From Algoriphagus sp. AK58 (GTDB lineage: Bacteria > Bacteroidota > Bacteroidia > Cytophagales > Cyclobacteriaceae): DNA of 64,000 bases. The stretch covers positions 36,991 through 100,990 of the forward strand of contig NZ_QEIG01000017.1 of NCBI RefSeq assembly GCF_014324365.1, in the 5' to 3' direction. The notes under the pieces are model-generated. The model had not been told where the DNA came from and did not search any database. It saw only the letters and a list, made by a program, of their open reading frames with translations. Positions 35,588 through 42,978 of the stretch are shown here, piece by piece. Position 1 is the first letter of the stretch; each line of letters opens with the position of its first letter. The translations under genes and the position numbers were made by a program.

Positions 35588-36334
35588 TTAAAATTGGACT
35601 TCCTTATCCGTAAAGATTGAATAATCCCAAGAAAAACTACGTTCCCGGATGACTGTCGAACCTTGCTTGCTTCTCAATACAGCAGCTGAGGAGACAGTTC
35701 CGTAATCCGGAGTCATTCGAATCAGTTGGGCAGAAAGGTCTATTTCTGTTTGTATAGGTACTCCTGTTTGCGGAAGAAGTTCTTTCGGATATTTTTCTTC
35801 AGATTTCAAAATTGACAAAAGCAAATCCGGGCTTGGATTCTTAAGGATCTCCTTTACTTGTGTTTTTGCCAACTCTGTTTTAGGCCAAGGCTCATTGAGC
35901 AGCCCATTACTTAATCCGTGAATTCCTGCGGGTATTTCTTTCGGCTCATTTCCGAAGTTGCTAAAATAAAAAAGCTTATTACCGTCTGATACGAGCAGGT
36001 TAAATCCATCGAACTCAGAACCTCTTTCCCATACTTGGTCTAGGTAATTTTCAAGAGAAAGGGTGGAGGTGAGGTAATCGGAAACTAATTTTCCTCTGGT
36101 AATTTTAGCCTTACTTTTCCGGTTGAAATCCCGGTAATTAGTCAAGAGAGCCCATTTTCCATCAGGGTGAAAACCCATCCATGTCCCACCGGCCTTCAGG
36201 TCTTTTCCGGCAAAAAATCCCTCATCCCATCGGTGGAGAGGAAGGGTGGGGCGGTGGAAAAACTCATCCCGGTTGGCCGCAATCAAAAGCGGATAATCAG
36301 GATGTACTTGCCAGGCAAGAGCTACTAAACACAT
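35588..36334 (-). CDS. NRDE (TANGO2) family protein
   Basis: A 248-residue protein of the NRDE/TANGO2 family. It opens with MCLVALAWQ and carries the name-giving ANRDEFFHRPT at about residues 19-29, then GGTWMGFHPDGKWALLTNYRD. In the family the residue after Met is Cys, as here, and a role in N-terminal-nucleophile-type chemistry or haem handling has been proposed; it is not settled. I chose the start at 36334 since a terminator lies at 36345-36380 and an upstream in-frame ATG would run through it. Co-transcribed with ypdA. Confidence 0.9.
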   Translation of the reverse strand: MCLVALAWQVHPDYPLLIAANRDEFFHRPTLPLHRWDEGFFAGKDLKAGGTWMGFHPDGKWALLTNYRDFNRKSKAKITRGKLVSDYLTSTLSLENYLDQVWERGSEFDGFNLLVSDGNKLFYFSNFGNEPKEIPAGIHGLSNGLLNEPWPKTELAKTQVKEILKNPSPDLLLSILKSEEKYPKELLPQTGVPIQTEIDLSAQLIRMTPDYGTVSSAAVLRSKQGSTVIRERSFSWDYSIFTDKEVQF

Positions 36335-36344
36335 ATGGCTAAAG

Positions 36345-36380
36345 GTAAAAAAAGAGGCTGCACTCAGGCAACCTCTTTTT
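36345..36380 (-). terminator. Terminator of the ene-reductase gene
   Basis: On the minus strand AGAGG-T-TGC-CTGAGT-GCA-G-CCTCT forms a stem and is followed by seven T residues. It lies 7 nt after the ene-reductase stop and upstream of the NRDE start. Confidence 0.85.
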
Positions 36381-36386
36381 GGGGTG

Positions 36387-37496
36387 TTAACCAACTTGCT
36401 CCTTTTTCAGACTTGGGTAGTCGGTGAAGCCTTTTTCACCTGGGGTGTAAAAGGTACTTTGATCCCAATTTGCCAGTGGAGCGTTTTCTGCAAAGCGTTC
36501 TACTAAATCGGGATTTGATATAAAAGGCTTACCAAAAGCGACGGCGTCGGCAAGTCCATCTTCTATGATTTTATTTCCTTTTTCCTGATCAAAAGCACTG
36601 TTGATCACCAAAGTGCCTTTATATAACGGCCGATATCTTTTGGCAATATTCGGTTCAGCAAAAGGAATTTCGCTCACATCGGTGAATGGCTCCGAGAGGT
36701 GAAGGTACGCCAAGTTGTAGTCATTAAGCTTTTTGACAATGTAGTCGAAAGTTGGAATCGTTTCCTCATCCATGGTCATTCCAAATACCCCATGCAAGGA
36801 TGGCTTGAGACGTACACCGATTCGGTTTTCCGGCATGACTTCTTTGATGACATCGATCACCTCGAAAAGGATTCTAGCCCTGTTTTCAATACTTCCCCCA
36901 TATTCATCGGTGCGGTGATTGGAAGTCGCATTGAAGAATTGGTGAAGTAAATAGCCGTTGGAAGAATGGATTTCTATTCCGTCAAAACCCGCTTCCATGG
37001 CATTTCTCGCGCCGTTTTTGAAGTCAGCAATAGTTTGCTTGATTTCTTCCAAAGACATTTCCTTGGCCGTCACCGTGTCTTTGAATCCCTGAGGAGTAAA
37101 TGACTTGGAGTTGGGATTGGTGGCAGAAGCAGAAAGCGGCAATTCTCCTCCATGGAAATCAGGATGAGACATACGGCCTACGTGCCAAAGCTGGATAAAG
37201 ATATGTCCTCCTGCCTCATGGACCGCCTGAGTTACTTGCTTCCAAGCTTCAGTCTGGGCTTCTGAATAAATTCCAGGTGTATTAATATATCCTACCGCTC
37301 GGGGAGAAATCTGCGAACCTTCGGAAATAATCAATCCTGCAGAAGCTCTCTGCGCATAGTACTTTGCATGAATATCAAAGACCTTATTTTCTGGATTGTT
37401 GGCTCTGCTTCGGGTCATCGGAGCCATCCATACTCTATTTTTCAGTTGTAAATCTCCAACTTGAATAGGTTCTAAAAGCGCTTGTTTTGTGCTCAT
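36387..37496 (-). CDS. Old Yellow Enzyme family alkene reductase
   Basis: A 369-residue FMN-dependent TIM-barrel oxidoreductase. N-terminal LKNRVWMAPMTRSRA, the FIQLWHVGRMSHPDF segment (His and Asn region), HSSNGYLLHQFFNATSNHR and the GGSIENRARILFEVID motif match the OYE/NemA branch. Members reduce activated C=C bonds or nitro groups with NAD(P)H; the natural substrate is unknown. It has its own terminator and is divergent from the SDR gene. Confidence 0.93.
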   Translation of the reverse strand: MSTKQALLEPIQVGDLQLKNRVWMAPMTRSRANNPENKVFDIHAKYYAQRASAGLIISEGSQISPRAVGYINTPGIYSEAQTEAWKQVTQAVHEAGGHIFIQLWHVGRMSHPDFHGGELPLSASATNPNSKSFTPQGFKDTVTAKEMSLEEIKQTIADFKNGARNAMEAGFDGIEIHSSNGYLLHQFFNATSNHRTDEYGGSIENRARILFEVIDVIKEVMPENRIGVRLKPSLHGVFGMTMDEETIPTFDYIVKKLNDYNLAYLHLSEPFTDVSEIPFAEPNIAKRYRPLYKGTLVINSAFDQEKGNKIIEDGLADAVAFGKPFISNPDLVERFAENAPLANWDQSTFYTPGEKGFTDYPSLKKEQVG

Positions 37497-37581
37497 TGTG
37501 GTTTGTTGGTTAGAAAATTCAATGTATATACAACTAATCTGCAGGATTCTGAGTTCAATCTTTCTGGAAGTTTTCTAACTT

Positions 37582-38409
37582 ATGTTTCTGAAATCGCCTC
37601 TGACAATGGACCCGACCCTGATTGTGATCACAGGTGCTGCAAGCGGCATCGGACTTCAACTCGCCCGCCATTTTCAAAATCAAAATCTTCCAATGGTTTT
37701 GATTGATGTAAGTGAAGATCTATTAGGTAATCATTTTTCGACCTGTTCCCATTGTTATCCGATCGCCGGGGATGTTTCAAAAGAAAAAACTTGGCAGAAC
37801 ATAATCGAAAAAGCCAAAGAAATTCGCCTTCCCATTTCTCACTTGGTCAATTGCGCAGGAGTGATTCGCCCTGGATTTTTAGTCGATTATGCCATTTCTG
37901 ATATTGATTATCATCTCGATATCAATACCAAAGGAACTATCCTAGGCACCACGATCATTGGTCGGGAGATGAAGTTTCAGGAGTTTGGGCACATTATTAA
38001 TGTTTCCTCTTTGGCAGGCTTGGCGCCTGTTTCAGGGCTGAGTTTGTATGTGGCATCCAAGTTTGCGGTGCGTGGATTTTCCTTGGCTGTGGCGGCAGAG
38101 TTGAGAGACTTTGGGGTGGATGTGAGTGTGATTTGTCCCGATTTGGTCAATACACCCATGCTGGACTTGCAGTTGAATTATCCGGAAGAAGCAAAACTGA
38201 CTTTCAGCGGGCCTTCAAAAGTTCTTCAATCCGAAGATATAGTGAGAGAAATTCTAAATCTGATGAGAAAACCCAAGCTTCAAGTGACTGTTCCAGCTTC
38301 GAGGGGATTGCTTGCAAAAATTGCCGGAGCCTGGCCTGCTTTCGCAGAAATTTTCAGAAATTCTCTCGAGAAAAAGGGACGCGAAAACATGAAAAAGCTT
38401 CGTAAGTAA
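37582..38409 (+). CDS. SDR family NAD(P)-dependent oxidoreductase
   Basis: A 275-residue short-chain dehydrogenase (267 if the ATG at 37606 is used, which removes eight extra residues). Cofactor motif TGAASGIGLQLA is at about residues 18-29, followed by the Ser-x-Tyr-Lys active site in INVSSLAG...LYVASKFAV and the later DLVNTPM loop. Substrate is not predictable. It may cooperate with the divergent ene-reductase, but this is only proximity. Downstream is the BlaI-type operator region. Confidence 0.88.
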   Translation: MFLKSPLTMDPTLIVITGAASGIGLQLARHFQNQNLPMVLIDVSEDLLGNHFSTCSHCYPIAGDVSKEKTWQNIIEKAKEIRLPISHLVNCAGVIRPGFLVDYAISDIDYHLDINTKGTILGTTIIGREMKFQEFGHIINVSSLAGLAPVSGLSLYVASKFAVRGFSLAVAAELRDFGVDVSVICPDLVNTPMLDLQLNYPEEAKLTFSGPSKVLQSEDIVREILNLMRKPKLQVTVPASRGLLAKIAGAWPAFAEIFRNSLEKKGRENMKKLRK

Positions 38410-38437
38410 CCGATTTAGAGGAATTAACACTTTTTAA

Positions 38438-38507
38438 TACGACAATTTTCGTATTTATTTTGAAATTACGATTGGCTTCGTATAACTTTGGTACGAAAGC
38501 TATCGTA
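38438..38507 (+). promoter_or_regulatory. Triple TACGA-N6-TCGTA operator upstream of the BlaI-type gene
   Basis: Three 16-bp palindromes of one form: TACGACAATTTTCGTA (38438-38453), TACGATTGGCTTCGTA (38467-38482) and TACGAAAGCTATCGTA (38492-38507). Spacings are 29 and 25 bp. BlaI/MecI repressors bind TAC...GTA-type inverted repeats, so these are strong candidates for autoregulation of the operon that begins at 38517. Confidence 0.8.
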
Positions 38508-38516
38508 ATTACTGTC

Positions 38517-38891
38517 ATGAACAAACCAACTGAAGCCGAACTGGAGATTTTATCTGTTCTCTGGGAATTGAGGGAAGCCAGTGTCCGCCAAGTCCATGAG
38601 CGACTTGCAGAGACCAAAGATACCGGCTACACCACCACGCTCAAGATCATGCAAATCATGCATGCCAAAGGAATGCTGGCTCGAGATGAAGAGAGCCGAA
38701 CGCATATCTATCGCCCCTTGGTCAAGCAGGGGGAAACCCAAAAGTCCCTGTTGAAAAATCTATTGTCAACGGCCTTTGGGGGCTCTTCTAAATCTCTGGT
38801 CATGCAGGCATTAGGTCAAGAGAAGCCTTCCAAAGAAGACCTGGATGAAATCAGAGCTTTTCTCGACAACTTAGAAAACGATAAGCGATGA
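38517..38891 (+). CDS. BlaI/MecI/CopY family transcriptional repressor
   Basis: A 124-residue winged-helix repressor. PTEAELEILSVLWELREASVRQVHERL opens the domain and TGYTTTLKIMQIMHAKGMLARDE gives the recognition helix and wing, as in BlaI and MecI. The C-terminal part is the dimer and cleavage region. I chose the ATG at 38517; an upstream in-frame start at 38460 would run through the operator. Its stop overlaps the protease gene by 4 nt (ATGA), so the sensor and repressor are made together. Confidence 0.95.
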   Translation: MNKPTEAELEILSVLWELREASVRQVHERLAETKDTGYTTTLKIMQIMHAKGMLARDEESRTHIYRPLVKQGETQKSLLKNLLSTAFGGSSKSLVMQALGQEKPSKEDLDEIRAFLDNLENDKR

Positions 38892-40855
38892 AACTCTTAA
38901 ATGATTGGATACCAGAAGAGTTACTCAAGGCTCTTGGGTGGACCCTGGTTCACGCACTTTGGCAACTCATCGTAGTGGCCGGGATTTTATGGATCGTCTT
39001 GCGTCTGGTCAAAAAGTCCAGCCCGGCCTTGAAATATGGGCTAGCCGTTGGTGCTTTGGTAGTTTCATTCCTGCTGACCTTAGCGACTTTCACTTACGAA
39101 TGGTCCCAGTCAGAACCAAATCCCGATTTTATCCTTTCAGAGGCCGAATTGCTGCTAGTTCCATCAGCCTTCACTACTCAGGAATTCACGTGGGAAGCCC
39201 GCATGGTGCAAGTGACGACATGGATTGACCAAAACCTGCCGATTTTGGTAAACTTCTGGTTTTTTGGATCACTTTTATTTCTGTTTCGGCTTGTCAATAG
39301 CTTTTCTGAAGTTCGAAATCTTAGAAAAAGTGCATCCCTGATCGAAGACTTTGAGCTGGAGAAAATTACCTTCAGACTCATGGGCAAACTCGACATCAAT
39401 CGAGCCGTCCAGCTGCGAACGAGTTCAATTGCTCAATCTCCCCTGACTTTTGGTACGATCAAGCCTGTGATTTTATTGCCGGCGGCACTTTTGCTTCACT
39501 TGACCCCGCTTCAGTTGGAAGCCATCATCGCCCATGAACTCGCCCACGTCAAGCGAAATGATTACCTCAGCAACTTGCTTCTTTCCGGATTGGAGATCCT
39601 GTTTTTCTTCCATCCCTGCTATTGGTGGATGAGTCAGACGGTCAAAGAATTGAGGGAAAATGCCGCCGACGATTTGGCCATCCAAGCCGGAATCCAGCCA
39701 AAAGTCTTGGCAATCAGCCTCGCCGAGGTCCTCAATTTTGCAAAGCAAAATCCCCCTGAACTCGCCCTCGCTGCTGGGAAAAAAAGAAACCCAACGCTGC
39801 TCCGCATCAAAAGAATGCTGGGTTATCCAACTGAAAACTATCCACAAACCCCTATTATTTCTATCCCCATGCTACTTACTCTATTTCTCAGTGCCGGCCT
39901 GATGGCAAGCGCGCAACAAGATGTTCCCAAACCTATTGAACCGGTGGTTCAAAAAAGTAATCCTTTCGCTATTGAATCTGCTTTTGCGCCTCAATCTGTG
40001 GCAGATACGATACCTGATAAATCTAAATCTGCTCCCGAAGCTCCAACAGGTGTCAAAGTCTATGGGGAAAATGTGATGATCTTCAGTTCTGGAGACGGCA
40101 TTGAGTACAAGATCAAAGGAGATACTTTAATCCAAGGGGGTGATACCATTGTTCTTTCCGGTCGTGCTAAAGATGCCCTGATCAAGCTCCGTCAGATGGA
40201 CAAATCTGGAATCCCCGCTTTGGAGCTTCCAATGGCTCCTGATTTATCAGTATTGGCTTTTGGCGATGCACCGATGCCGAGCTTTGAATTTGAAATGAAT
40301 GGAGTGCCTGCCATGCCTATTTTGGATATGAAGGAGTTTCCAGTGTTACTGGATCCAAAAGACTGGCCGATGGTGGTTCCATTTGACGAGAATTTTCAGG
40401 GAATTCATTTTCGGGCGGATACCACAAAAATGACCCCTGAAGAACAAAAACAGTGGGCGGAAAAAATGAAAACATGGTCGACTGAAATGGAAAAACGCTC
40501 CGAAGAGTGGGCTGCCCGATGGAAAGAAAATGCTGCGGAAAGAGAGGCTAAAATCGAGGCTTGGAAGAAGGAAATGGAGCCTAAAATGAAGGAATTCGAG
40601 GCGAAAATGAAAGAATGGCAAGCCGCTCAAGAGCCCAAAATGAAGGAATTTGAGGCAAAAATGAAAGCTTGGCAGGAGTCCCAAGAACCAAAAATGAAGG
40701 AGTTTGAACTCAAAATGAAGGAATGGGAAGCTACCCAAAAACCGAAACTTGAAGAGTTCCAGAAGAAAATGGAGGCTTGGCAAAAAGAGCACCAAGCCAG
40801 ATTGGAAGAGTTTCAAAAACTGCTCAAAGAAGAATTCAAGAAAGACAATAACTAA
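38888..40855 (+). CDS. BlaR1-type M56 membrane metallopeptidase with 18-residue repeat tail
   Basis: A 655-residue protein. Four or so membrane helices at the N-terminus (about 15-35, 40-65, 115-140, 325-342) surround the zinc protease site HELAHVKRNDY (H216, E217, H220) and the third-ligand ENAADD segment. It is of the BlaR1/M56 class that cleaves a BlaI-type repressor. There is no penicillin-binding sensor domain. The remaining 310 residues are extracytoplasmic, and from E564 to 635 they form four exact 18-residue repeats, EPKMKEFEAKMKEWQAAQ in type, then a degenerate fifth. Probable long single helix. The signal it detects is unknown. Confidence 0.85.
   Translation: MKLLNDWIPEELLKALGWTLVHALWQLIVVAGILWIVLRLVKKSSPALKYGLAVGALVVSFLLTLATFTYEWSQSEPNPDFILSEAELLLVPSAFTTQEFTWEARMVQVTTWIDQNLPILVNFWFFGSLLFLFRLVNSFSEVRNLRKSASLIEDFELEKITFRLMGKLDINRAVQLRTSSIAQSPLTFGTIKPVILLPAALLLHLTPLQLEAIIAHELAHVKRNDYLSNLLLSGLEILFFFHPCYWWMSQTVKELRENAADDLAIQAGIQPKVLAISLAEVLNFAKQNPPELALAAGKKRNPTLLRIKRMLGYPTENYPQTPIISIPMLLTLFLSAGLMASAQQDVPKPIEPVVQKSNPFAIESAFAPQSVADTIPDKSKSAPEAPTGVKVYGENVMIFSSGDGIEYKIKGDTLIQGGDTIVLSGRAKDALIKLRQMDKSGIPALELPMAPDLSVLAFGDAPMPSFEFEMNGVPAMPILDMKEFPVLLDPKDWPMVVPFDENFQGIHFRADTTKMTPEEQKQWAEKMKTWSTEMEKRSEEWAARWKENAAEREAKIEAWKKEMEPKMKEFEAKMKEWQAAQEPKMKEFEAKMKAWQESQEPKMKEFELKMKEWEATQKPKLEEFQKKMEAWQKEHQARLEEFQKLLKEEFKKDNN
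40577..40792 (+). repeat. Four tandem 54-bp coding repeats
   Basis: Four consecutive units of 54 bp (40577, 40631, 40685, 40739) encode 18-residue repeats at the end of the BlaR1-type protein, with Glu/Lys at fixed positions. 18 residues are exactly five helical turns, so each unit repeats its charge pattern on the same face. Confidence 0.8.
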
Positions 40856-40878
40856 TTGTGTGTTGATGCTACCGAAAG

Positions 40879-40906
40879 ACCTGTCCACTTGGGCAGGTTT
40901 TTTTTT
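40879..40906 (+). terminator. Terminator of the BlaI/BlaR1-type operon
   Basis: ACCTG-T-CC-ACTT-GG-G-CAGGT forms a stem and is followed by eight or nine T residues, 23 nt after the protease stop. Confidence 0.85.
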
Positions 40907-41246
40907 GCCTTTTCTCCAAGGAATACACGAACTGAAGATATTTTATGGGATTTTCTCCCACTTTTTTGAAAAACCTAGGAGCCCTTTCTTTTTTCACAAG
41001 GTGAAAACACGACAAAACCTCCCGAATTTTGAAAATTAGGCCATTTTTTCAAGGGAATTGTCGGATCCTAATCGCCTGAAAATCAATAAAAATTTCTTTG
41101 AATTTTTAGAAAAAAATATTGGCATCGAAGATTCTTTTGGCTACTTTTAAATCAAAGTGGGAAAAAGTGGGAGAAAGTGGTAGAATGTGTACTGCATTTT
41201 CTTACTTTTGTTTTTACAGAAAACTCTACCGAATAGAAGTAAGCCA
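40907..41246 (+). promoter_or_regulatory. Upstream region of the dcw cluster: promoter and GTGGGANAAA repeats
   Basis: Three direct repeats with 10-bp period, GTGGGAAAAA, GTGGGAGAAA, GTGGTAGAAT (41157-41186), then GTGTACTG, are of the kind bound by MraZ (TGGGN repeats spaced 5 nt). A single inverted copy of GTGGGAGAAA is at 40952-40961. Candidate promoters: TTGG-N19-TACTTTTA (41119-41149), whose start would fall just upstream of the repeats, and TACTTTTG (41203-41210), a perfect -7 word downstream of them. No gene is present in this gap. Confidence 0.6.
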
Positions 41247-41681
41247 ATGTTCAACAGTCAATACGATAGCAAGCTGGATCCTAAAGGGCGTCTGGTGTTG
41301 CCTGCCAAGATAAAGGCGGCAATTCCGGAGGCTAATGGACCGTCGCTTATGCTTCGCATGGCTGAAGACAAATGCCTTGCACTCTATCCCATGGTAGAGT
41401 ATAAAAAGCTCGAGAGTCAGATTAAGTCACTGAATATCAATAACCCCGAACAGCGTATGCTGCAAAGGTCATTTTTCAATTCCATCGTTGAGGTGGAACT
41501 GGATGCTGCAGGGCGCTTACTGATTCCGAAGCTTTACCAAACCTATGCCAACCTCGACAAGGATGTCGTGGTAGTGGGTATGGGAACTCGCATCGAACTC
41601 TGGAATCCTGACAATTACCTCAAAAACATCATTGTAGATCCGGCGGACTTGTCCAGCCTGATGGAAAAGTATCTCTCCTAA
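41247..41681 (+). CDS. mraZ: Transcriptional regulator MraZ
   Basis: A 144-residue AbrB-like DNA-binding protein, first gene of the dcw cluster. It has two copies of the family's beta-strand module: SKLDPKGRLVLPAKIKAAI near residues 7-25 and VELDAAGRLLIPKLYQTYANL in the second half, each with the GRLxxP signature. It represses its own cluster by binding GTGG-type repeats; such repeats lie at 41157-41186. I chose the ATG at 41247 (MFNSQYDSKLD), since the earlier in-frame GTG at 41187 falls within the operator. Confidence 0.97.
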   Translation: MFNSQYDSKLDPKGRLVLPAKIKAAIPEANGPSLMLRMAEDKCLALYPMVEYKKLESQIKSLNINNPEQRMLQRSFFNSIVEVELDAAGRLLIPKLYQTYANLDKDVVVVGMGTRIELWNPDNYLKNIIVDPADLSSLMEKYLS

Positions 41682-41686
41682 GCGCT

Positions 41687-42598
41687 ATGACAGAGTCTGT
41701 GTACCATATCCCAGTGATGCTCGCCCAATGCACTGAAGGCTTGGCTATTAATCCCAACGGGATTTATGTCGATGTCACTTTTGGGGGAGGGGGTCATTCA
41801 AAGGAAATTTTAAAACACCTGGATAAAGGCCATCTCTATGGATTTGATCAGGATTGCGATGCCTTGGCAAATGCTCCTGAAGACAGTCGTTTCACTTTTG
41901 TGCAGGCCAATTTCCGGGATATCAAGCGATACCTGAGGCTTTACGGGGTGAAACAAGTGGATGGGATTCTGGCTGATTTGGGGATTTCTTCCCATCAGAT
42001 TGATGAGCCGAGCAGAGGGTTCTCGACGCGGTTTAGCGGCAATTTGGATATGAGAATGAATCAATCAGCCTCATTGACTGCCAAGGATGTCCTGAATACT
42101 TATGAGGAAGGAAAGCTTCACAAGATTCTGGGGATTTACGGCGAAGTCAAAAATGCCAAAACGCTGGCTCAGGCAATTATCGCCGAACGTGCGCTTAAGC
42201 CTTTTGAAACGACAGAAGGATTCACGGCATTCTTGAAAAAGTTTGCTCCGAGAGGCAAGGAGTATAAATACTTCGCCCAAGTCTTTCAAGCGCTGAGAAT
42301 TGAGGTAAACGATGAAATGGGCGCTTTGGAAGAAATGCTCCTAAGTGCGGTGGAGTTGCTGAAGCCCGAAGGGCGACTGGTGGTCATGAGCTACCATAGT
42401 CTGGAGGACCGTCTGGTGAAAAACCTGATGGCAAAGGGCAAATTCCAAGGTGAGGTGGAAAAGGATTTTTATGGAAATCTGATCCGTCCACTCGAGCCTG
42501 TAAGCAGAGGGGCCATTGTAGCAGATGATGCCGAAGTTGAGGCAAATCCGCGTGCAAGAAGCGCAAAGTTGAGAATAGCTAAAAAAGTGGGGAAATGA
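41687..42598 (+). CDS. rsmH: 16S rRNA (cytosine(1402)-N(4))-methyltransferase
   Basis: A 303-residue SAM-dependent methyltransferase that modifies C1402 of 16S rRNA. The opening HIPVMLAQCTEGL is typical, then the SAM motif YVDVTFGGGGHSKEIL (about 27-42), the ILADLGISSHQID motif and the C-terminal VVMSYHSLEDRLVKNL. Length is normal. It is second in the dcw cluster, 5 nt after mraZ. Its stop overlaps the ftsL start by 4 nt. Confidence 0.97.
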   Translation: MTESVYHIPVMLAQCTEGLAINPNGIYVDVTFGGGGHSKEILKHLDKGHLYGFDQDCDALANAPEDSRFTFVQANFRDIKRYLRLYGVKQVDGILADLGISSHQIDEPSRGFSTRFSGNLDMRMNQSASLTAKDVLNTYEEGKLHKILGIYGEVKNAKTLAQAIIAERALKPFETTEGFTAFLKKFAPRGKEYKYFAQVFQALRIEVNDEMGALEEMLLSAVELLKPEGRLVVMSYHSLEDRLVKNLMAKGKFQGEVEKDFYGNLIRPLEPVSRGAIVADDAEVEANPRARSAKLRIAKKVGK

Positions 42599-42978
42599 GT
42601 CAAAACACCTTTAAGCGCAAACTGAAGGCTGGGAACTCTCCAAAAGGAGGTCCCAAGAAGACCATTTTTACCTGGATCGAGGAGAAGCTGGATGTCACCG
42701 GAATTTTAGGTGAAGGCGTTCCCGTGCAATTGGTCCCGCCTGTTGGGTTCCTGGTGTTGCTTGCTTTGATCTATATCTATAGCAATCACCGGGCGGAAAA
42801 CATGGTACGAAAAATTGAAAAAGCCCAACAGGAAGTGGAAGACCTGCGAGCAGATGTCACCACCCTGGAAGCAGAATATATGCAAAGCAGCATGCAGTCC
42901 GAAGTGGCTAAGCGTGCAGCCAAGCTTGAAATCTATGAATTGAATCAGCCACCAATCAAAATAGAAGTAAGTAAGTGA
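42595..42978 (+). CDS. ftsL: FtsL-like cell division protein
   Basis: A 127-residue single-pass inner-membrane protein: Lys-rich cytosolic part, a hydrophobic helix (PVGFLVLLALIYIYS at about 47-63) and a coiled-coil periplasmic segment (KIEKAQQEVEDLRADVTTLEAEYMQ). Position between rsmH and ftsI and this layout are those of the Bacteroidota FtsL-like protein, which joins the divisome with FtsQ and FtsB. Sequence conservation is low in this family, so the name rests mainly on position. Overlaps both neighbours by 4 nt. Confidence 0.85.
   Translation: MSQNTFKRKLKAGNSPKGGPKKTIFTWIEEKLDVTGILGEGVPVQLVPPVGFLVLLALIYIYSNHRAENMVRKIEKAQQEVEDLRADVTTLEAEYMQSSMQSEVAKRAAKLEIYELNQPPIKIEVSK

Noticed and set aside
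40577..40792. Regular 54-bp tandem repeats, considered as a CRISPR array or minisatellite
   Set aside because: Repeats are contiguous with no spacers and keep the reading frame of the protease gene, so they are protein-coding.
41187..41246. Earlier GTG start for mraZ
   Set aside because: The added residues overlap the promoter and repeat region, and the family begins with MFNSQYD-type sequence.
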